Both the position numbers and the translations under genes were made by a program. 64,000 nt of DNA. It comes from Purpureocillium takamizusanense. Lineage: Eukaryota > Ascomycota > Sordariomycetes > Hypocreales > Ophiocordycipitaceae. Shown piece after piece: positions 35,476-45,511 of this stretch. Location of the stretch: positions 1,426,001 through 1,490,000 of the forward strand of contig NC_063073.1 in the NCBI RefSeq assembly GCF_022605165.1. The letters are read 5' to 3'. Numbering within the stretch: the first letter of the stretch is position 1; every line of letters starts with the position of its first letter. The notes under the pieces are model-generated. The model worked only from the letters and a program-made list of their open reading frames with translations, did no database searches and was not told the DNA's origin.

Positions 35476-37008
35476 TTAGCTGGCTACGGGCTGAGGCTCT
35501 TCTTTGCTGTCTTTGCCGAACAGGTGGACACCGATGATCAGCAAGCTCGCCCCGAAGAAAAGGACTGAGGCAACCATGTATGGCAGACCAACCCAAACGC
35601 CGCCCATAGCAACACCGCGACGAAAAGCGAATGCCAATACCGGTCCAGATAACATGGCGCCGGAGCTTTGCGCCAAGGCGATTGCCGTATTGACAGCTCC
35701 GATCTGCGAGGGGGCTGCAAGCGCGGTAGCCACACTACGTAGAGCAGAATAGTATCCCCATCCAAGAGCAAAACAGCCGATACCGACCACGAAAACTCCA
35801 GGCTCCTGCGCGAGCGACATGACACACGTCCCCAAAGCCAAAAGAAGCACACTCCCATATACAATAGAGAGATCCGTCTGCAGGGCCGATAGATAACGCC
35901 TTGTTATGGATGAAATCTGAGGCAGGATGAGCACAAGCAAGAGTAGGTTGATGACGCCTTTGATGGTGACGAGAAGACTAGCTTGGGCGATGGTCCAAGT
36001 AAATTTCTTAGACGCGTACTGTATGACAAATTGCAATGCTTCTTTTCCAATGCTAGCCAAGAAGAACGAGGCAGTGATGAGAAGCATGTTACTGGCGACC
36101 TGAAGCTGATGACGGTGCTTTTTGAAATCGGGCCAGTATTGCTTCAGGCTTGAGAATGAGCCCCTTGAGTGCCTAAAAACGTGCAGTCGGGGCGATTGTT
36201 GCCCTTCAACGGCATTGTTTGGTTGGTTGAGTCGGTTTGGCAGCGTTTCGCGCAAGGACAATGCAGATGTGAGGCCAATAATTTCGAATAACACACCGGC
36301 TAGAAACGGACACCAGGGTGTCCAAGACATCGCAGCGGCGCTCAGTGGGGCTGCAAGAATCTCTCCCAGAAGGATAGCCGCAGAGAGAAGAAAAAAGACG
36401 GAAGATCGTTGTGCTGGCGGAAATACGTCCGATATCATGGTGAACGCCATTGACGTGGCAATCTGTGGACCTCCGCCAAGAACTTGAAACAGAGGTGATG
36501 CCCATATCAATTTAATGGGGATCATGTTCGCCTGCCAGCATATAACACGAATCGATACCTCTTCCAGAATGAGTCCTATCAAGCTCAAAAGCAACACGGG
36601 CTTCCGACCGAGACGGTCAGCGGCGAATCCGTATGGCAGAGCGAGAAGAATTCCGGGCATTTGGTTCCAGAAAGCCATCCATCCGACTAGGAGTGCTAGC
36701 TCAGCTTGAACGTTATCCGATTTGCAGGCAGGAGTTGAGACCTCGTGCTGTCTCCCAATGCTGCTTGTGTCGACGCCACGGAGCCGCTTGCAGACGATCC
36801 TCTCCAAGATCTCGATTTCAGGGGCATAGGACAGGTAGCTCCCGAAATCCACTGCAACTATAATGACGGAAACCAAAAGCAACGTATTTCTCGCGCGCTT
36901 CTTCTCCATGCGCCGTCGTTCCTCGTCCACCGGTGATCGTTCGTCCGGGGCTAGGAGAGGAGCTGCTTCCGAAACCCCTTCTAGAGGGGCTTGATTCGTG
37001 ACACTCAT
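35476..37008 (-). CDS. MFS transporter (12-TM type)
   Basis: A single exon of 510 aa. A charged cytosolic N-terminus (to about residue 42) is followed by about twelve hydrophobic helices. The MFS motif A lies in the loop after TM2 as GFAADRLGRKPVLL (about 127-140). TM1 is followed by an extended, Cys-containing external loop (about 62-100, CKRLRGVD ... STPACKSDN), which resembles the fungal MFS group related to SLC46/folate-type carriers rather than classical DHA1 drug pumps. The middle loop carries a Pro/Gln/His-rich segment near 255-290. The substrate is unknown. It converges with the P450 and is divergent to the second MFS gene, so the three may share regulation. Confidence 0.9.
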   Translation of the reverse strand: MSVTNQAPLEGVSEAAPLLAPDERSPVDEERRRMEKKRARNTLLLVSVIIVAVDFGSYLSYAPEIEILERIVCKRLRGVDTSSIGRQHEVSTPACKSDNVQAELALLVGWMAFWNQMPGILLALPYGFAADRLGRKPVLLLSLIGLILEEVSIRVICWQANMIPIKLIWASPLFQVLGGGPQIATSMAFTMISDVFPPAQRSSVFFLLSAAILLGEILAAPLSAAAMSWTPWCPFLAGVLFEIIGLTSALSLRETLPNRLNQPNNAVEGQQSPRLHVFRHSRGSFSSLKQYWPDFKKHRHQLQVASNMLLITASFFLASIGKEALQFVIQYASKKFTWTIAQASLLVTIKGVINLLLLVLILPQISSITRRYLSALQTDLSIVYGSVLLLALGTCVMSLAQEPGVFVVGIGCFALGWGYYSALRSVATALAAPSQIGAVNTAIALAQSSGAMLSGPVLAFAFRRGVAMGGVWVGLPYMVASVLFFGASLLIIGVHLFGKDSKEEPQPVAS

Positions 37009-37969
37009 GGCCCGACTTTCGGGTGCAAAAAGTTGGACGCTCCGTGTGTTTTGCTTAGAGGCCTAGTATTGAGTACGACTGCACAGGGCAGCCGACGCCG
37101 GAGTGGAGTGATGAGCAGCTCAGGCAGTACGAACCAGATCGTGTTTGTTGACACTGCCCAGAATGCCATGTATGGCGGACCTCACTCTAAAGTCCGTGCT
37201 CAAATGACCAACAGACGCTGTCACAAAAACACGCCCTCTGCTCCTTAAAAGTGAGGGTGGGGGGCGTTCCCTTTGACAAGCCGTTAGACGAGATGACTTG
37301 CAAGGATACAGAACGAACGAGGAAAGAAGCCGTGGTAGCAACTCGCCTCTGTACTCACCAGTATAAGATCGGATAAGTTGGCCAGGCCGTAAGCTGCAAT
37401 GACACTGGTTTTTACTAACCTTATTTAGGGATTACGGAACTTTGCCACGTTATCATTTACTCCCCTGGCGGCGTATCTTTGAGGGCAAGGGAGCGTCTTA
37501 CTGCGTGAAGCCTATGACCACCCATGACCACCCACGGGTCTCACGGCTGTTAAAGGCGTACATAGATCAAGCCGCCCCGACCCCACAGTTCCGAGGTAGC
37601 TCCAAGCTTTGGTACATTGAGTTTCTGCAGGCCCAACACGACAAGAACCAACAAGGTGACAATGCATTTGACACGCGTTCTTTCAAGAGAGCGCAGCAAT
37701 ATATGAGTCACGCGTCCACTATTATGCATAACACTCTCCAGTACTGAATACAGTAGCATCGGAATGTGAGCTTGAATTGGCAGGTGTCCGGTGACAAGCG
37801 GTTGCGCTTTACCAGTGACAAAATCACGCACGAGGAACCTACTTGCTGGCGGTGCGCAAGAGTTTCCAAGATACCTACTTGAAAGCGCTGCTAAGCTTTG
37901 GCTATTCATTTGTCTGTTTCAATAACTCCTCGGCCCTCTCACTGACGCCGTTGGCCTAAGCTAGTGCTA
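37009..37969. promoter_or_regulatory. Divergent promoter of two MFS genes
   Basis: 961 bp between the start codons of two divergently transcribed transporters. No obvious palindromic Zn2Cys6-type CGG-n-CCG site was confirmed by eye. Short frames at 37442-37747 (+) and 37550-37909 (-) lack protein features. Confidence 0.45.
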
Positions 37970-39902
37970 ATGTCTAAGTCGCCGCGCCCCATCTCTTCCC
38001 AAGACGATCATCAGCCTGCGGCATCGTCTACGTGCGACGTTGTCTCAACCCAAGAGCACCCAGCCAAAGGCGCCGCGCCCGATGAGATTACCGTTACTGA
38101 AGTTGACGCCCATAAAGTCAAATGGGATGGAGAGGCCGATCCAGCTAACCCCAAAAACTGGAAAGCGAGGTCTCGATGGGCTCAGTTGGGATTGATTAGC
38201 CTGCTGAACTTTGTGACGTATGTTTCTGCCATGCGAATCACGATCCCCAGTTCTCCTCAATGCTCTCAACTATCTATAGCAACGCTGACTGAGCGCCGCA
38301 TTCTCACAGGTGTATGTCCTCGTCTATGATCGCACCCACTCTTTCGAGTTTATTGTCCAGCTTCGAGACCCATAATTCGGCGCTTTCCTCGCTCGCCGTG
38401 TCGATCTACGTTGTTGGCTTTGCTCTTGGACCGTTGCTAGCTGCACCGCTGTCAGAACTGTATGGAAGAGCCGTCATATACAACATCTCCAACTTCCTCT
38501 TCCTTGCATTCACGGCAGGGTGTGCTTCTAGCGTAAACATTGGCATGTTCGTAGCCTTCCGGTTTCTCGCCGGCTGCGCTGGGATAACACCTGCAGCGTT
38601 GCTTGGTGGTTCCATTGGTGATCTCATGCCGGCGGATAGTATGGGGAAAGCGACAGCTCTGGTTGCAACAGGCTCACTGATAGCACCCGTAAGTGAAACA
38701 ATACTCTGTGTGTCTTTCCACAATGATAAACTATTCCCCTAGTTCACACTCTAGATCATTTGAGTGAGTGAAGGACTAATGTTCTTTGACAGCTTATTGC
38801 ACCAGTGATAGGGGGTTACCTAAGCCAGTACGCGGGCTGGAGATGGGTGTTGTGGGCGATCTGTATACTTGTTCGTTTTACACTTCGTTCTGAATCAACA
38901 GAATGGACTGGCTGGCTTACGCAAGCAAATGCTAACATTTCAACTGCTTCAGTATGCCGTGGTAGCCCTCCCGGCCCTATTCATGCTTCGCGAAACTTAC
39001 GGCCCGATCTTGCTGGCGCGCAAGGCAAAAAAACTTAGGAGGAGCACTGGTGATCCTTCCTACAAATCGGCACTCGATCCCGACCTAAGCCCTCGACGGA
39101 CTATTTACGTGGCTTTGAAGCGCCCATTGCAGTTTTTCTGCACATCCCAAATTGGCTTCATTTTATCCTTGGAAGTAGCCATCGTTTATGGCATTCAATA
39201 CCTCGTTTTCACGACGTTGGCGCTAGTATTTGAGGATAGGTACCACTTCTCACCTGGAGCGGCGGGTCTAACTTATCTAGGTGACGGACTTGGTGCAATT
39301 GCTGGTACGTTCAAACCGTTTTGTTTCCAGTGACGCAAGACTTGTTCGAAAATTCCAAGCCTATGCGGTGCTTGACGATCTGGCCGCCCAACTAATTCCA
39401 TGACACGTGCCTACGTTTAGGGGTTTTGACAATAGGCCTCCTTTTGGACAGAATGGCCAAAAAGCAAGTCGGAGAAGGTCAACAGCGTCCCCAAGAGAAT
39501 ATCCTATGGCTATTGGTTGCTGCTGGTATCCTCGTACCCGTGGGACTGTTCTGGTACGGTTGGTCTGTTCATGACAGAACTTTCTGGATCGTCCCTCTTA
39601 TAGGTCTCGGCGTGTTCGGGTTCGGCATCATGGGAGTGTTCATGCCTGTTCAAGTTTACTTGATACGCACCTTTGACACCCACTCAGCTTCGGCTCTAGC
39701 CGCCAATAACTTGCTGCGAAGCATTCTAGGCGCAGTATTGCCACTAGCTGGCTTGGATATGTACGCGTCAATGGGCTATGGTTGGGGAAACAGCTTGTTG
39801 GCATTTATATCACTGAGCATGATTCCTCTGACACTATTACTAGTTCTCCATGGAAAGAAAATGAGGGCAAAAGATCGGAACATACCCGCAGTCAATACAT
39901 AG
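37970..39902 (+). CDS. MFS transporter, DHA1 multidrug-type
   Basis: Five exons (37970-38217, 38310-38688, 38793-38870, 38953-39304, 39421-39902) join to 512 aa. The cytosolic leader ends KWDGEADPANPKNW, a signature of fungal DHA1 (polyamine/multidrug, Flr1/Tpo-like) transporters. TM1 follows as NFVTCMSSSMIAPTL. GPLLAAPLSELYGR (about 123-136) is motif A, and RFLAGCAGITPAALLGGSIGD the motif C region. RETYGPILLARKAKKLR is the conserved end of the first six-helix bundle before the central loop. Exon 3 is only 78 bp. Its donor GTTCGT is weak but was chosen because it preserves frame and the usual 20-residue spacing between WRW and RETY; its branch point GCTAAC is good. The likely role is export of a toxin or metabolite, possibly the P450 product; that link is positional only. 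Confidence 0.85.
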
Positions 39903-40160
39903 AGATTCCAGCAAGCATTTTTAGGCGGTAAATGTAGGATCCTAGCCAGCCAGGGCCAGTCGGCACGTAACGCCGGCGTGCGAAGGATATTCCTCAGCAG
40001 CTCGCCAGCGTCTTGCTTTTGAAGCTCTTCAAGCTTCAGTCTTGGCCCGTGGTGATAGTCATAGACACAGCTCGCCAATACATCTATTATATCTCTTATG
40101 TAACTGAGCCCGAACGTGCTATTGCCTACAGGCAAGGGTCCGTAGAGTTTATCTATCGAA

Positions 40161-40593
40161 TTAAAATAAGCCTAAGTTTTTTTTATGGCGGATGCCTCGT
40201 ACAAGTAGTAGTCTCACCATCGCTACATCTCCAATGCCAATTGCGATATCCATGGCACTGCGTCGTCCGGCGTCTCTGACATTGACGTCAGCTAGGTATG
40301 AGAGCAAGAGCCGCACCATTGCCCCGTCGCCCTGACTCGCAGCGACGTGCAGTGGGGTCATGCGTTTGCCATTGAGTGAGACTATTGGGGCCAGGTGCTG
40401 TAAGAGAACTTGCGCTATGTCTTGCTTGCCAAGGCCCACCGCGTGGGGGACTTCGAACTGGAGACCGCGATGCATGGAGGATTGCACTACCGTACTGCAT
40501 CAGCGCCGGACTGCCTTGTCCATCCGCCCATATCCCGGTATCCCAGGTTGCCAAAACCGACGACCTAAAATAAGTAGTTATATTTGTTACCAT
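40161..40593 (-). pseudogene. Ankyrin-repeat gene remnant
   Basis: The frame from 40487 down to the stop at 40161 encodes about two ankyrin repeats (MTPLHVAASQGDGAMVRLLL, then DVNVRDAGRRSAMDIAIGI, then DVAMVRLLLVRGI), preceded by half a repeat (KQDIAQVLLQHLAP). Upstream, repeat-like sequence (QGSPALMQYGSAILHAS) continues in another frame to about 40593. This suggests a frameshift and loss of the rest of the gene. No start with a proper N-terminus, no partner domain and no convincing splice structure could be found. Fungal genomes contain many NACHT/ankyrin genes that decay this way. A short intact protein is possible but less likely. Confidence 0.6.
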
Positions 40594-41731
40594 TCGCTTT
40601 GTTGCCGTTATCTAGGACTCTTGAAGTGGCTCCTATAAGCAACGATAGGGGCCCTGGGGCTACGGGACGCCCCTTCAGAGTGTTTCTGTACATTTAGCCC
40701 AGTAGGACCATATCGAGAGAGCCAGCCGTTGTCCGACTGATTATGGCGCTCCGTAAGCCCTTTGCAGTAAGCGTCAAAGCCCTGTAGACTCTCCAGCGGC
40801 GAAAGATCAAACTTGTTATGTGCAGCAGGTAAAGATTGGCAGCCAACTGCATACGATCGTAGGCAACCGCATAAAATAACAGCCTAGTATAGATGAGCCT
40901 AAATAACTACAGTATGTTTGCATGACCATCCGCTTACCAACTGCAGATGTCTTTCGCTACTCATACGATTGATATCCTTGACCCCAAAATGCGTCTTGGG
41001 CTGGATAAACGACCGACTCACTTGCGAGGCGGCCGATTCGACTCGGGTGATGATACGGTTGACACAGAGAGTACTGACAAAGTTTAGCGAGTCGAGATTA
41101 CGATTCATCGTCCTCTGTTTGACTTACGACCGGAAATGACGAGTTCGCCTCGAAGAAGGGGGTTCCGAAACGATTTTGATGTTTCTCCCTGCCGGGCCAG
41201 ATCTGGGAATTTTAAAAGCCTTTTGATTCGCCATTTAAGGCGCAATGTATGATTAGTTGCTAGGTAGACATGATATTGTGCAGCTTCTCTTGTAGCACGG
41301 GGCGTTAATGGAGTCGCTCACTAACAGCAGAATGAGCCTACTTCACATTGTTGTTAGCCAAGGAGGCAGGTCGATGGTGAGGCTATTATTGTTATATTCC
41401 CCTAACTTCAACTTGAGATATGGTAATATTTACTGATTTAGGCTGTTAAGGAGCGACAGAATAGAAAGAGATCCCACATTCCGCCAGCCACCTTAACCCA
41501 CAACACGGCTACGTCACGAGCAAGCACGCCTCCAGCTTCTCTGCACAATCTCACCCACCATTCCTACACGACTGCATCCGCATGTTCCCTCAAAGCCAAG
41601 TTCGTTTCCGGTGTCTGCCTGGGCGTTCTGCCGTCTGTCCATGTCCTCAACTCAACTAGACAGATGGGCCAAACGCGGACTTGACATGCCAGGGCAGTTC
41701 AAGGGGGCGAGGGCCACCGAACGCGATTTAT
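40594..41731. other. AT-richer intergenic, no gene seen
   Basis: About 1.1 kb with visibly lower GC than most of the window. It may contain further decayed sequence, but no recognisable transposon ends or repeats were found by eye. Confidence 0.4.
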
Positions 41732-41989
41732 TTATTTGTAGCAGTGTCCGTTGTAGCAGTAAGTGGCGGACTCCTGGCAGCAGGACAGGGGGCAGCACTT
41801 GGAGGTGCGGCAGCACAGATTGTTGAGGGGGCACTTGCGCGGGAAGTTGGGCGGGCAAGCCTGCGCGCTGACATCACCCTTCTTCGCGTCGAGGCCCTGC
41901 ATGTCCGCGAGCACAAGCTCCGGGAGGATCTCGGCGAAGACGCCGCCGATGGCAGACGCCAGGAGGACTAGGCCGAGCTGAAACTTCAT
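41732..41989 (-). CDS. Secreted ten-cysteine small peptide
   Basis: A single coding exon of 85 aa. A signal peptide (MKFQLGLVLLASAIGGVFA) leads to a short acidic pro-like segment (EILPELVLADMQGLDAKKGD) and then a 41-residue core with ten cysteines, spaced C-x7-C-x5-CC-x4-CC-x3-CC-x6-C-x4-C. The core begins ACPPNFPRKC and ends YCYNGHCYK. The three CC pairs and the closing C-x4-C recall granulin-like or other disulfide-stapled folds of fungal small secreted proteins. No named family is certain. The possible dibasic site KK before the core may be a processing point. A probable 5' UTR intron (GTGAGT near 42081-42086 to TTTGCAG near 42011) and a TATA box at 42172 support transcription of this strand. 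Confidence 0.8.
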   Translation of the reverse strand: MKFQLGLVLLASAIGGVFAEILPELVLADMQGLDAKKGDVSAQACPPNFPRKCPLNNLCCRTSKCCPLSCCQESATYCYNGHCYK

Positions 41990-42688
41990 GGTTGCTTCTT
42001 GAGAGTTTCTGCAAAAAGATTGCCTGTCGTTTTGATTATGAGCCGATGGTGGCTTGTCAGAAGGTGACGAATCAGGGATAACTCACCAACTATGTGCTGT
42101 TTGTGTTGTTTGTTTGATGGAGTTGAAATCTTATGTTTGAATTTCATGGAATACTTGGTCGAAGAGAAAGCTTTATATACTTGGAACCCGTGCTGCTTAG
42201 GTACGCATGATACACTTCAGGCCCTACCTACATACCTGGACGGCTACTCTCGAAGCTGACAAAAGATTCCAACCGGCGACATTTCCAGCGTGCCCGGGCA
42301 ACGTTCCCTCTTGGCTTGCATCTCAGGCGTCCCATGGGTGTCCCATGACGCCCGACGAGTGGTCTGGAATGCCCTCACACGGCGAGCGGCTGAGGCTGCA
42401 AAGACACCTACTTGCCAGGTTATACCATGCCACTTGTCTGAGGTGACAGCTCTCCCTGTTGAGGCGACCCAATCGCGCGAAGGCCTCTCGATATGTCGGT
42501 ACTTTTTTTTTTTCCTTTTGCGCTTTTAGTTGAAAGGCGTTTCTGCCTATAAAGTACATGTCATCACGAGCCAACCGCTCGGGGGGGCTGGAGGCATTGG
42601 GTTGTCGGGCGACGAATCCGAACGATATGGAAGCAGACGCCCCGCCGCCCTCTTGCATCGTGGCGTCGATCTTATCGTAGTAGGGCAG
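41990..42688. other. Intergenic, promoter of ten-Cys peptide
   Basis: It contains the probable 5' UTR and promoter of the minus-strand peptide gene and a T-rich run near 42505. No other gene is supported. Confidence 0.4.
42172..42179 (-). promoter_or_regulatory. TATA box of ten-Cys peptide gene
   Basis: TATATAAA on the minus strand, about 185 bp before the ATG at 41989. The spacing allows a 5' UTR with one short intron. Confidence 0.55.
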
Positions 42689-43570
42689 ATGCCGCCAATA
42701 GTGCCTGCAGCAGTAAGTTGTGGGCATGTATGTTCGAAATGCAACATTGTGGACGATGGACGGACTGTCGGCGAGTTTCCAGAATACAAAAGTCGTCAGC
42801 TCGGGTCATCCGTGCTGCCGGTCCGACCAACAGACGCTCTCCTCGAGCAAGTATATCGGAGGAGAGCGGTCAACGTCGGCACTGCGATCATCACCATCAC
42901 CGGAGCTGACACATTGCACAGCAGGGTAAACAAGGAAGGCACATGGGTTAGCCAATGTCGGGCAAACCCTGACGCGTATACACATCTGGAGGTTCATAAT
43001 GCCAATGGAACATCGGACACGGGGTGCGAGAGGACGGCTCAGGGCACACACACATTCCGTAGCATCAATAATATTCGCCAAGGCGCTCTCTTATCCAGTC
43101 GGATGCGGCTCTTGATATTGCCATGCATGAAACGAAGCGAAGCGCTTCCTTTCCAGACATTGATGCATGCCGAGCCGCCCCCGGACCAGTTGCCGCGTCC
43201 CTCCATGATCCGGCCGTCACCCTACTGCATTTCGCTAGAAAGACCGAACCGAGATACACCTTTGTCAGGTGCCGGGGCTAAGGTGCGCCCGCCTGCTTGT
43301 ACCCGAGGCCGAGGTCGCTTCTTGTCTCTTCCCTCCAGTCCCCTGTCATACATACATACGAACAACGAAGCACATATGCACATGACGTGTGGCCGACGAG
43401 CCGCACGTAGTCAGCCCCCAAGGATTCGTGTTTGCGTATCTGCAGGACCGAGAGTCCGTGCTGCCGTCGGGTTATGGGGCATGCCACTTTCGATACCCCG
43501 ACGGTCCTTCCCACGAGGCCCCCTTGGGCTGACAAGCATTATTATCCCCCGCAGTCGCAGCCGTCTTTAG
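42689..43570 (+). CDS. Orphan open frame, coding status uncertain
   Basis: From the ATG at 42689 the frame is open for 293 codons, and it is also open for 53 codons upstream (to 42530). This is longer than expected by chance in sequence of this composition. It is not antisense to any recognised gene over most of its length. The translation has no recognisable domain, no signal peptide and no membrane helix. It is rich in Arg, Pro, Ser and Thr, and its C-terminal third (RGRGRFLSLPSSPLSY ... SIPRRSFPRG) looks low-complexity. A frame of 176 codons on the other strand (44002-43472) overlaps its end, so at most one is likely real. It could be a lineage-specific gene, a relic, or chance. Confidence 0.25.
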   Translation: MPPIVPAAVSCGHVCSKCNIVDDGRTVGEFPEYKSRQLGSSVLPVRPTDALLEQVYRRRAVNVGTAIITITGADTLHSRVNKEGTWVSQCRANPDAYTHLEVHNANGTSDTGCERTAQGTHTFRSINNIRQGALLSSRMRLLILPCMKRSEALPFQTLMHAEPPPDQLPRPSMIRPSPYCISLERPNRDTPLSGAGAKVRPPACTRGRGRFLSLPSSPLSYIHTNNEAHMHMTCGRRAARSQPPRIRVCVSAGPRVRAAVGLWGMPLSIPRRSFPRGPLGLTSIIIPRSRSRL

Positions 43571-44002
43571 GGCTCGGGAAATACTTCTCCTGAGGGGGTG
43601 TCGATCAAGGTCCTCCACAGACCGCCGCTGGTGGTCGAACATCACGAGACTGGGGGAACACAGAAGTTCCTTGTCCTCCCGCTTGAAAATATCACGCCAC
43701 GAATTTTCCCGGCTTATGGACGTGCCATCTCGCAAATGCGGTGTCGCACCGCTTCGGTTTTTTTCCAAGACTTGGCCTGGCGCTGGGAGCAACCGGACGT
43801 TGCTTGCTTTGTCAATGGGGTCTGCAGCGTACGACCTCAACAGGCAGCAAGGAGGTGCATTAATGTTCGAATAGGCTTTTTGTTGTTGTTGGGCAGAACC
43901 GGCGCAAAGCAGACTTACTTGGCCCATATCGGCCGGGCGCAAAACACGATCGACCTCTCGGAGCGCCTGGCGAACCTTGCGGGCTTCCATGTAGTAATAC
44001 AT
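43472..44002 (-). CDS. Hypothetical protein, low support
   Basis: An open frame of 176 codons starting MYYYMEARKVRQALREVDRVL, a plausible amphipathic helix. A GTAAGT donor directly after ADMGQ and a GCTGCAG acceptor near 43832 would allow a two-exon version. Downstream residues (ENSWRDIFKREDKELLC, then DHQRRSVEDLDRHPLRRSI) are charged. No domain is recognised. It overlaps the plus-strand orphan frame at 42689-43570. Kept only as a possibility. Confidence 0.25.
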   Translation of the reverse strand: MYYYMEARKVRQALREVDRVLRPADMGQVSLLCAGSAQQQQKAYSNINAPPCCLLRSYAADPIDKASNVRLLPAPGQVLEKNRSGATPHLRDGTSISRENSWRDIFKREDKELLCSPSLVMFDHQRRSVEDLDRHPLRRSISRALKTAATAGDNNACQPKGASWEGPSGYRKWHAP

Positions 44003-44353
44003 GTTTACTTGCAGGTGTCAAGTGCCGCGCCTGGCGCCGCGCGCTAAATAACCTTGGGCGTAAGCACTGAAGGAGCTGCGGCAGGCAGCGCAACTCAATC
44101 TGAAGCTTGCCCGGCCCAGGTACGTACGGCAGTGCAAAAGAGGCTTAGACACGGCGGGTTTTAGTGGATAAACCCCCACCGCCCTAAACCGACGTCACCA
44201 CATGGAAAATGTTGTGCTCGTCATTTGTCTTGACTCGTCAGCAGGCAGGCAGGCAGGCAGGCAGGCAGGCTCCTCCTCATTCTCGCCTTTTCCCCGCCCA
44301 TCAGCTACAACCACACAACCGCAACTACCACCATCATCACCCATCCCCTCCCA
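44003..44353. promoter_or_regulatory. Upstream region of glycosyltransferase gene
   Basis: It contains a (GCAG)n tetranucleotide repeat and a C/A-rich leader immediately before the ATG at 44354. No gene seen. Confidence 0.4.
44241..44270. repeat. (GCAG)n tetranucleotide repeat
   Basis: About 7.5 perfect GCAG/CAGG units, 84 bp before the glycosyltransferase start codon, so probably within the 5' UTR. Confidence 0.9.
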
Positions 44354-45511
44354 ATGGCGCAACAGCAGCGCCCTCGGGCGGTCGATTCGGACAAAGGTAC
44401 GAGGCAACGGACAACATCCCGGGGCGCGAGAAGGAGGGTGGAGAGAGAGAGAGGGGGGTGGCCACGGGGAGCGCATCCGTCCCCTCTCCCCTCCCCTCAT
44501 CTATATCATAGACGGGAGCAAAGCTGACATGCAAGGCCCCCTCCCCCGCCAACAGTCTGGACCACCCTCATCACCAACCTCGACTACCTCCCCGGCCTCC
44601 TCACGCTCGCGCACTCCCTCCGCGCCGTGCGCTCCGCCTACCCGCTCCTCGCCCTCTACACCGACACCTTCCCCGAGGCCGGCCTCGCCGCGCTCGAAGC
44701 CCGCGGCATCCCCGCCCAGCGCATCCCCTACCTGCTCCCCTCCTCCTCCAAGGACTACTCCAACGACCCGCGCTTCTACGACTGCTGGAGCAAGCTCACC
44801 CCCTTCTCCCTCGTCGAGTACGCGCGCGTCGTCCAGCTCGACTCGGACATGCTCGTCCGCGCAAACATGGACGAGCTCATGGACCTCGAGCTCGACGACC
44901 CGCCCCCGCCCCCTTCTCCCACCACCACCACCAACAGCAGCAACAGCAACAGCGACAGCAGCCGAGGTCGCCGCGTCTTCGCCGCCGGACACGCCTGCGT
45001 CTGCAACCCCCTCGCCAAGCCCCACTACCCCCGCGACTGGGTGCCCCAGAACTGCGCCTTCACGTCGCAGCACGACGACCCGGACCGCGCCCAGACCGTC
45101 GCCGCCGACCCGGCCGTCGGCCCCCTCGGCTTCATGAACGGCGGCCTCCAGGTCGTGAACCCCTCCGCCGTCCTGTACCGCCAGATCCTCGACCACATGG
45201 AGGCCGACGCCGTCAACATGGACTTTGCCGACCAGTCGCTGCTGTCGGACCTGTATCGGGGCCGCTGGGTCGCCCTGCCGTACACGTACAACGCGCTCAA
45301 GACGTTGCGGTGGCCCGGCGTCCACGACGCCATCTGGCGCGACGACCAGGTCAAGAACGTGCACTATATCCTGAGCCCCAAGCCGTGGGACGAGGTCGAC
45401 GAAAACGGCCAGTGGACGGGCACCGACGAAACGCACAAGTGGTGGATCGACGCCAACAACCAGAGAAGGGCTCTCGAGCGCCAGCAGGGCATACCCGACG
45501 ACGGCTTCTAG
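44354..45511 (+). CDS. Glycosyltransferase family 8 (glycogenin-like fold)
   Basis: Two exons (44354-44396, 44556-45511) give 332 aa. The GT-A fold of family 8 is evident: VWTTLITNLDYLPGLLTLAHSL at the N-terminus, RVVQLDSDMLV with the metal-binding DxD (Asp110/Asp112), FMNGGLQVVNPS and the late YNALKTLRWPG ... VKNVHYILSPKPW, where the His sits at the second metal-ligand position. There is no signal peptide or transmembrane anchor, so it is probably cytosolic, like glycogenin and galactinol synthase-type enzymes; donor and acceptor sugars are unknown. A Pro/Thr/Asn/Ser-rich insertion (about residues 127-152) lies shortly after DxD, in a surface loop. The 14-codon first exon begins MAQQQRPRAV, and its joining codon restores V in VWTT, as family alignment requires. 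Confidence 0.88.
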
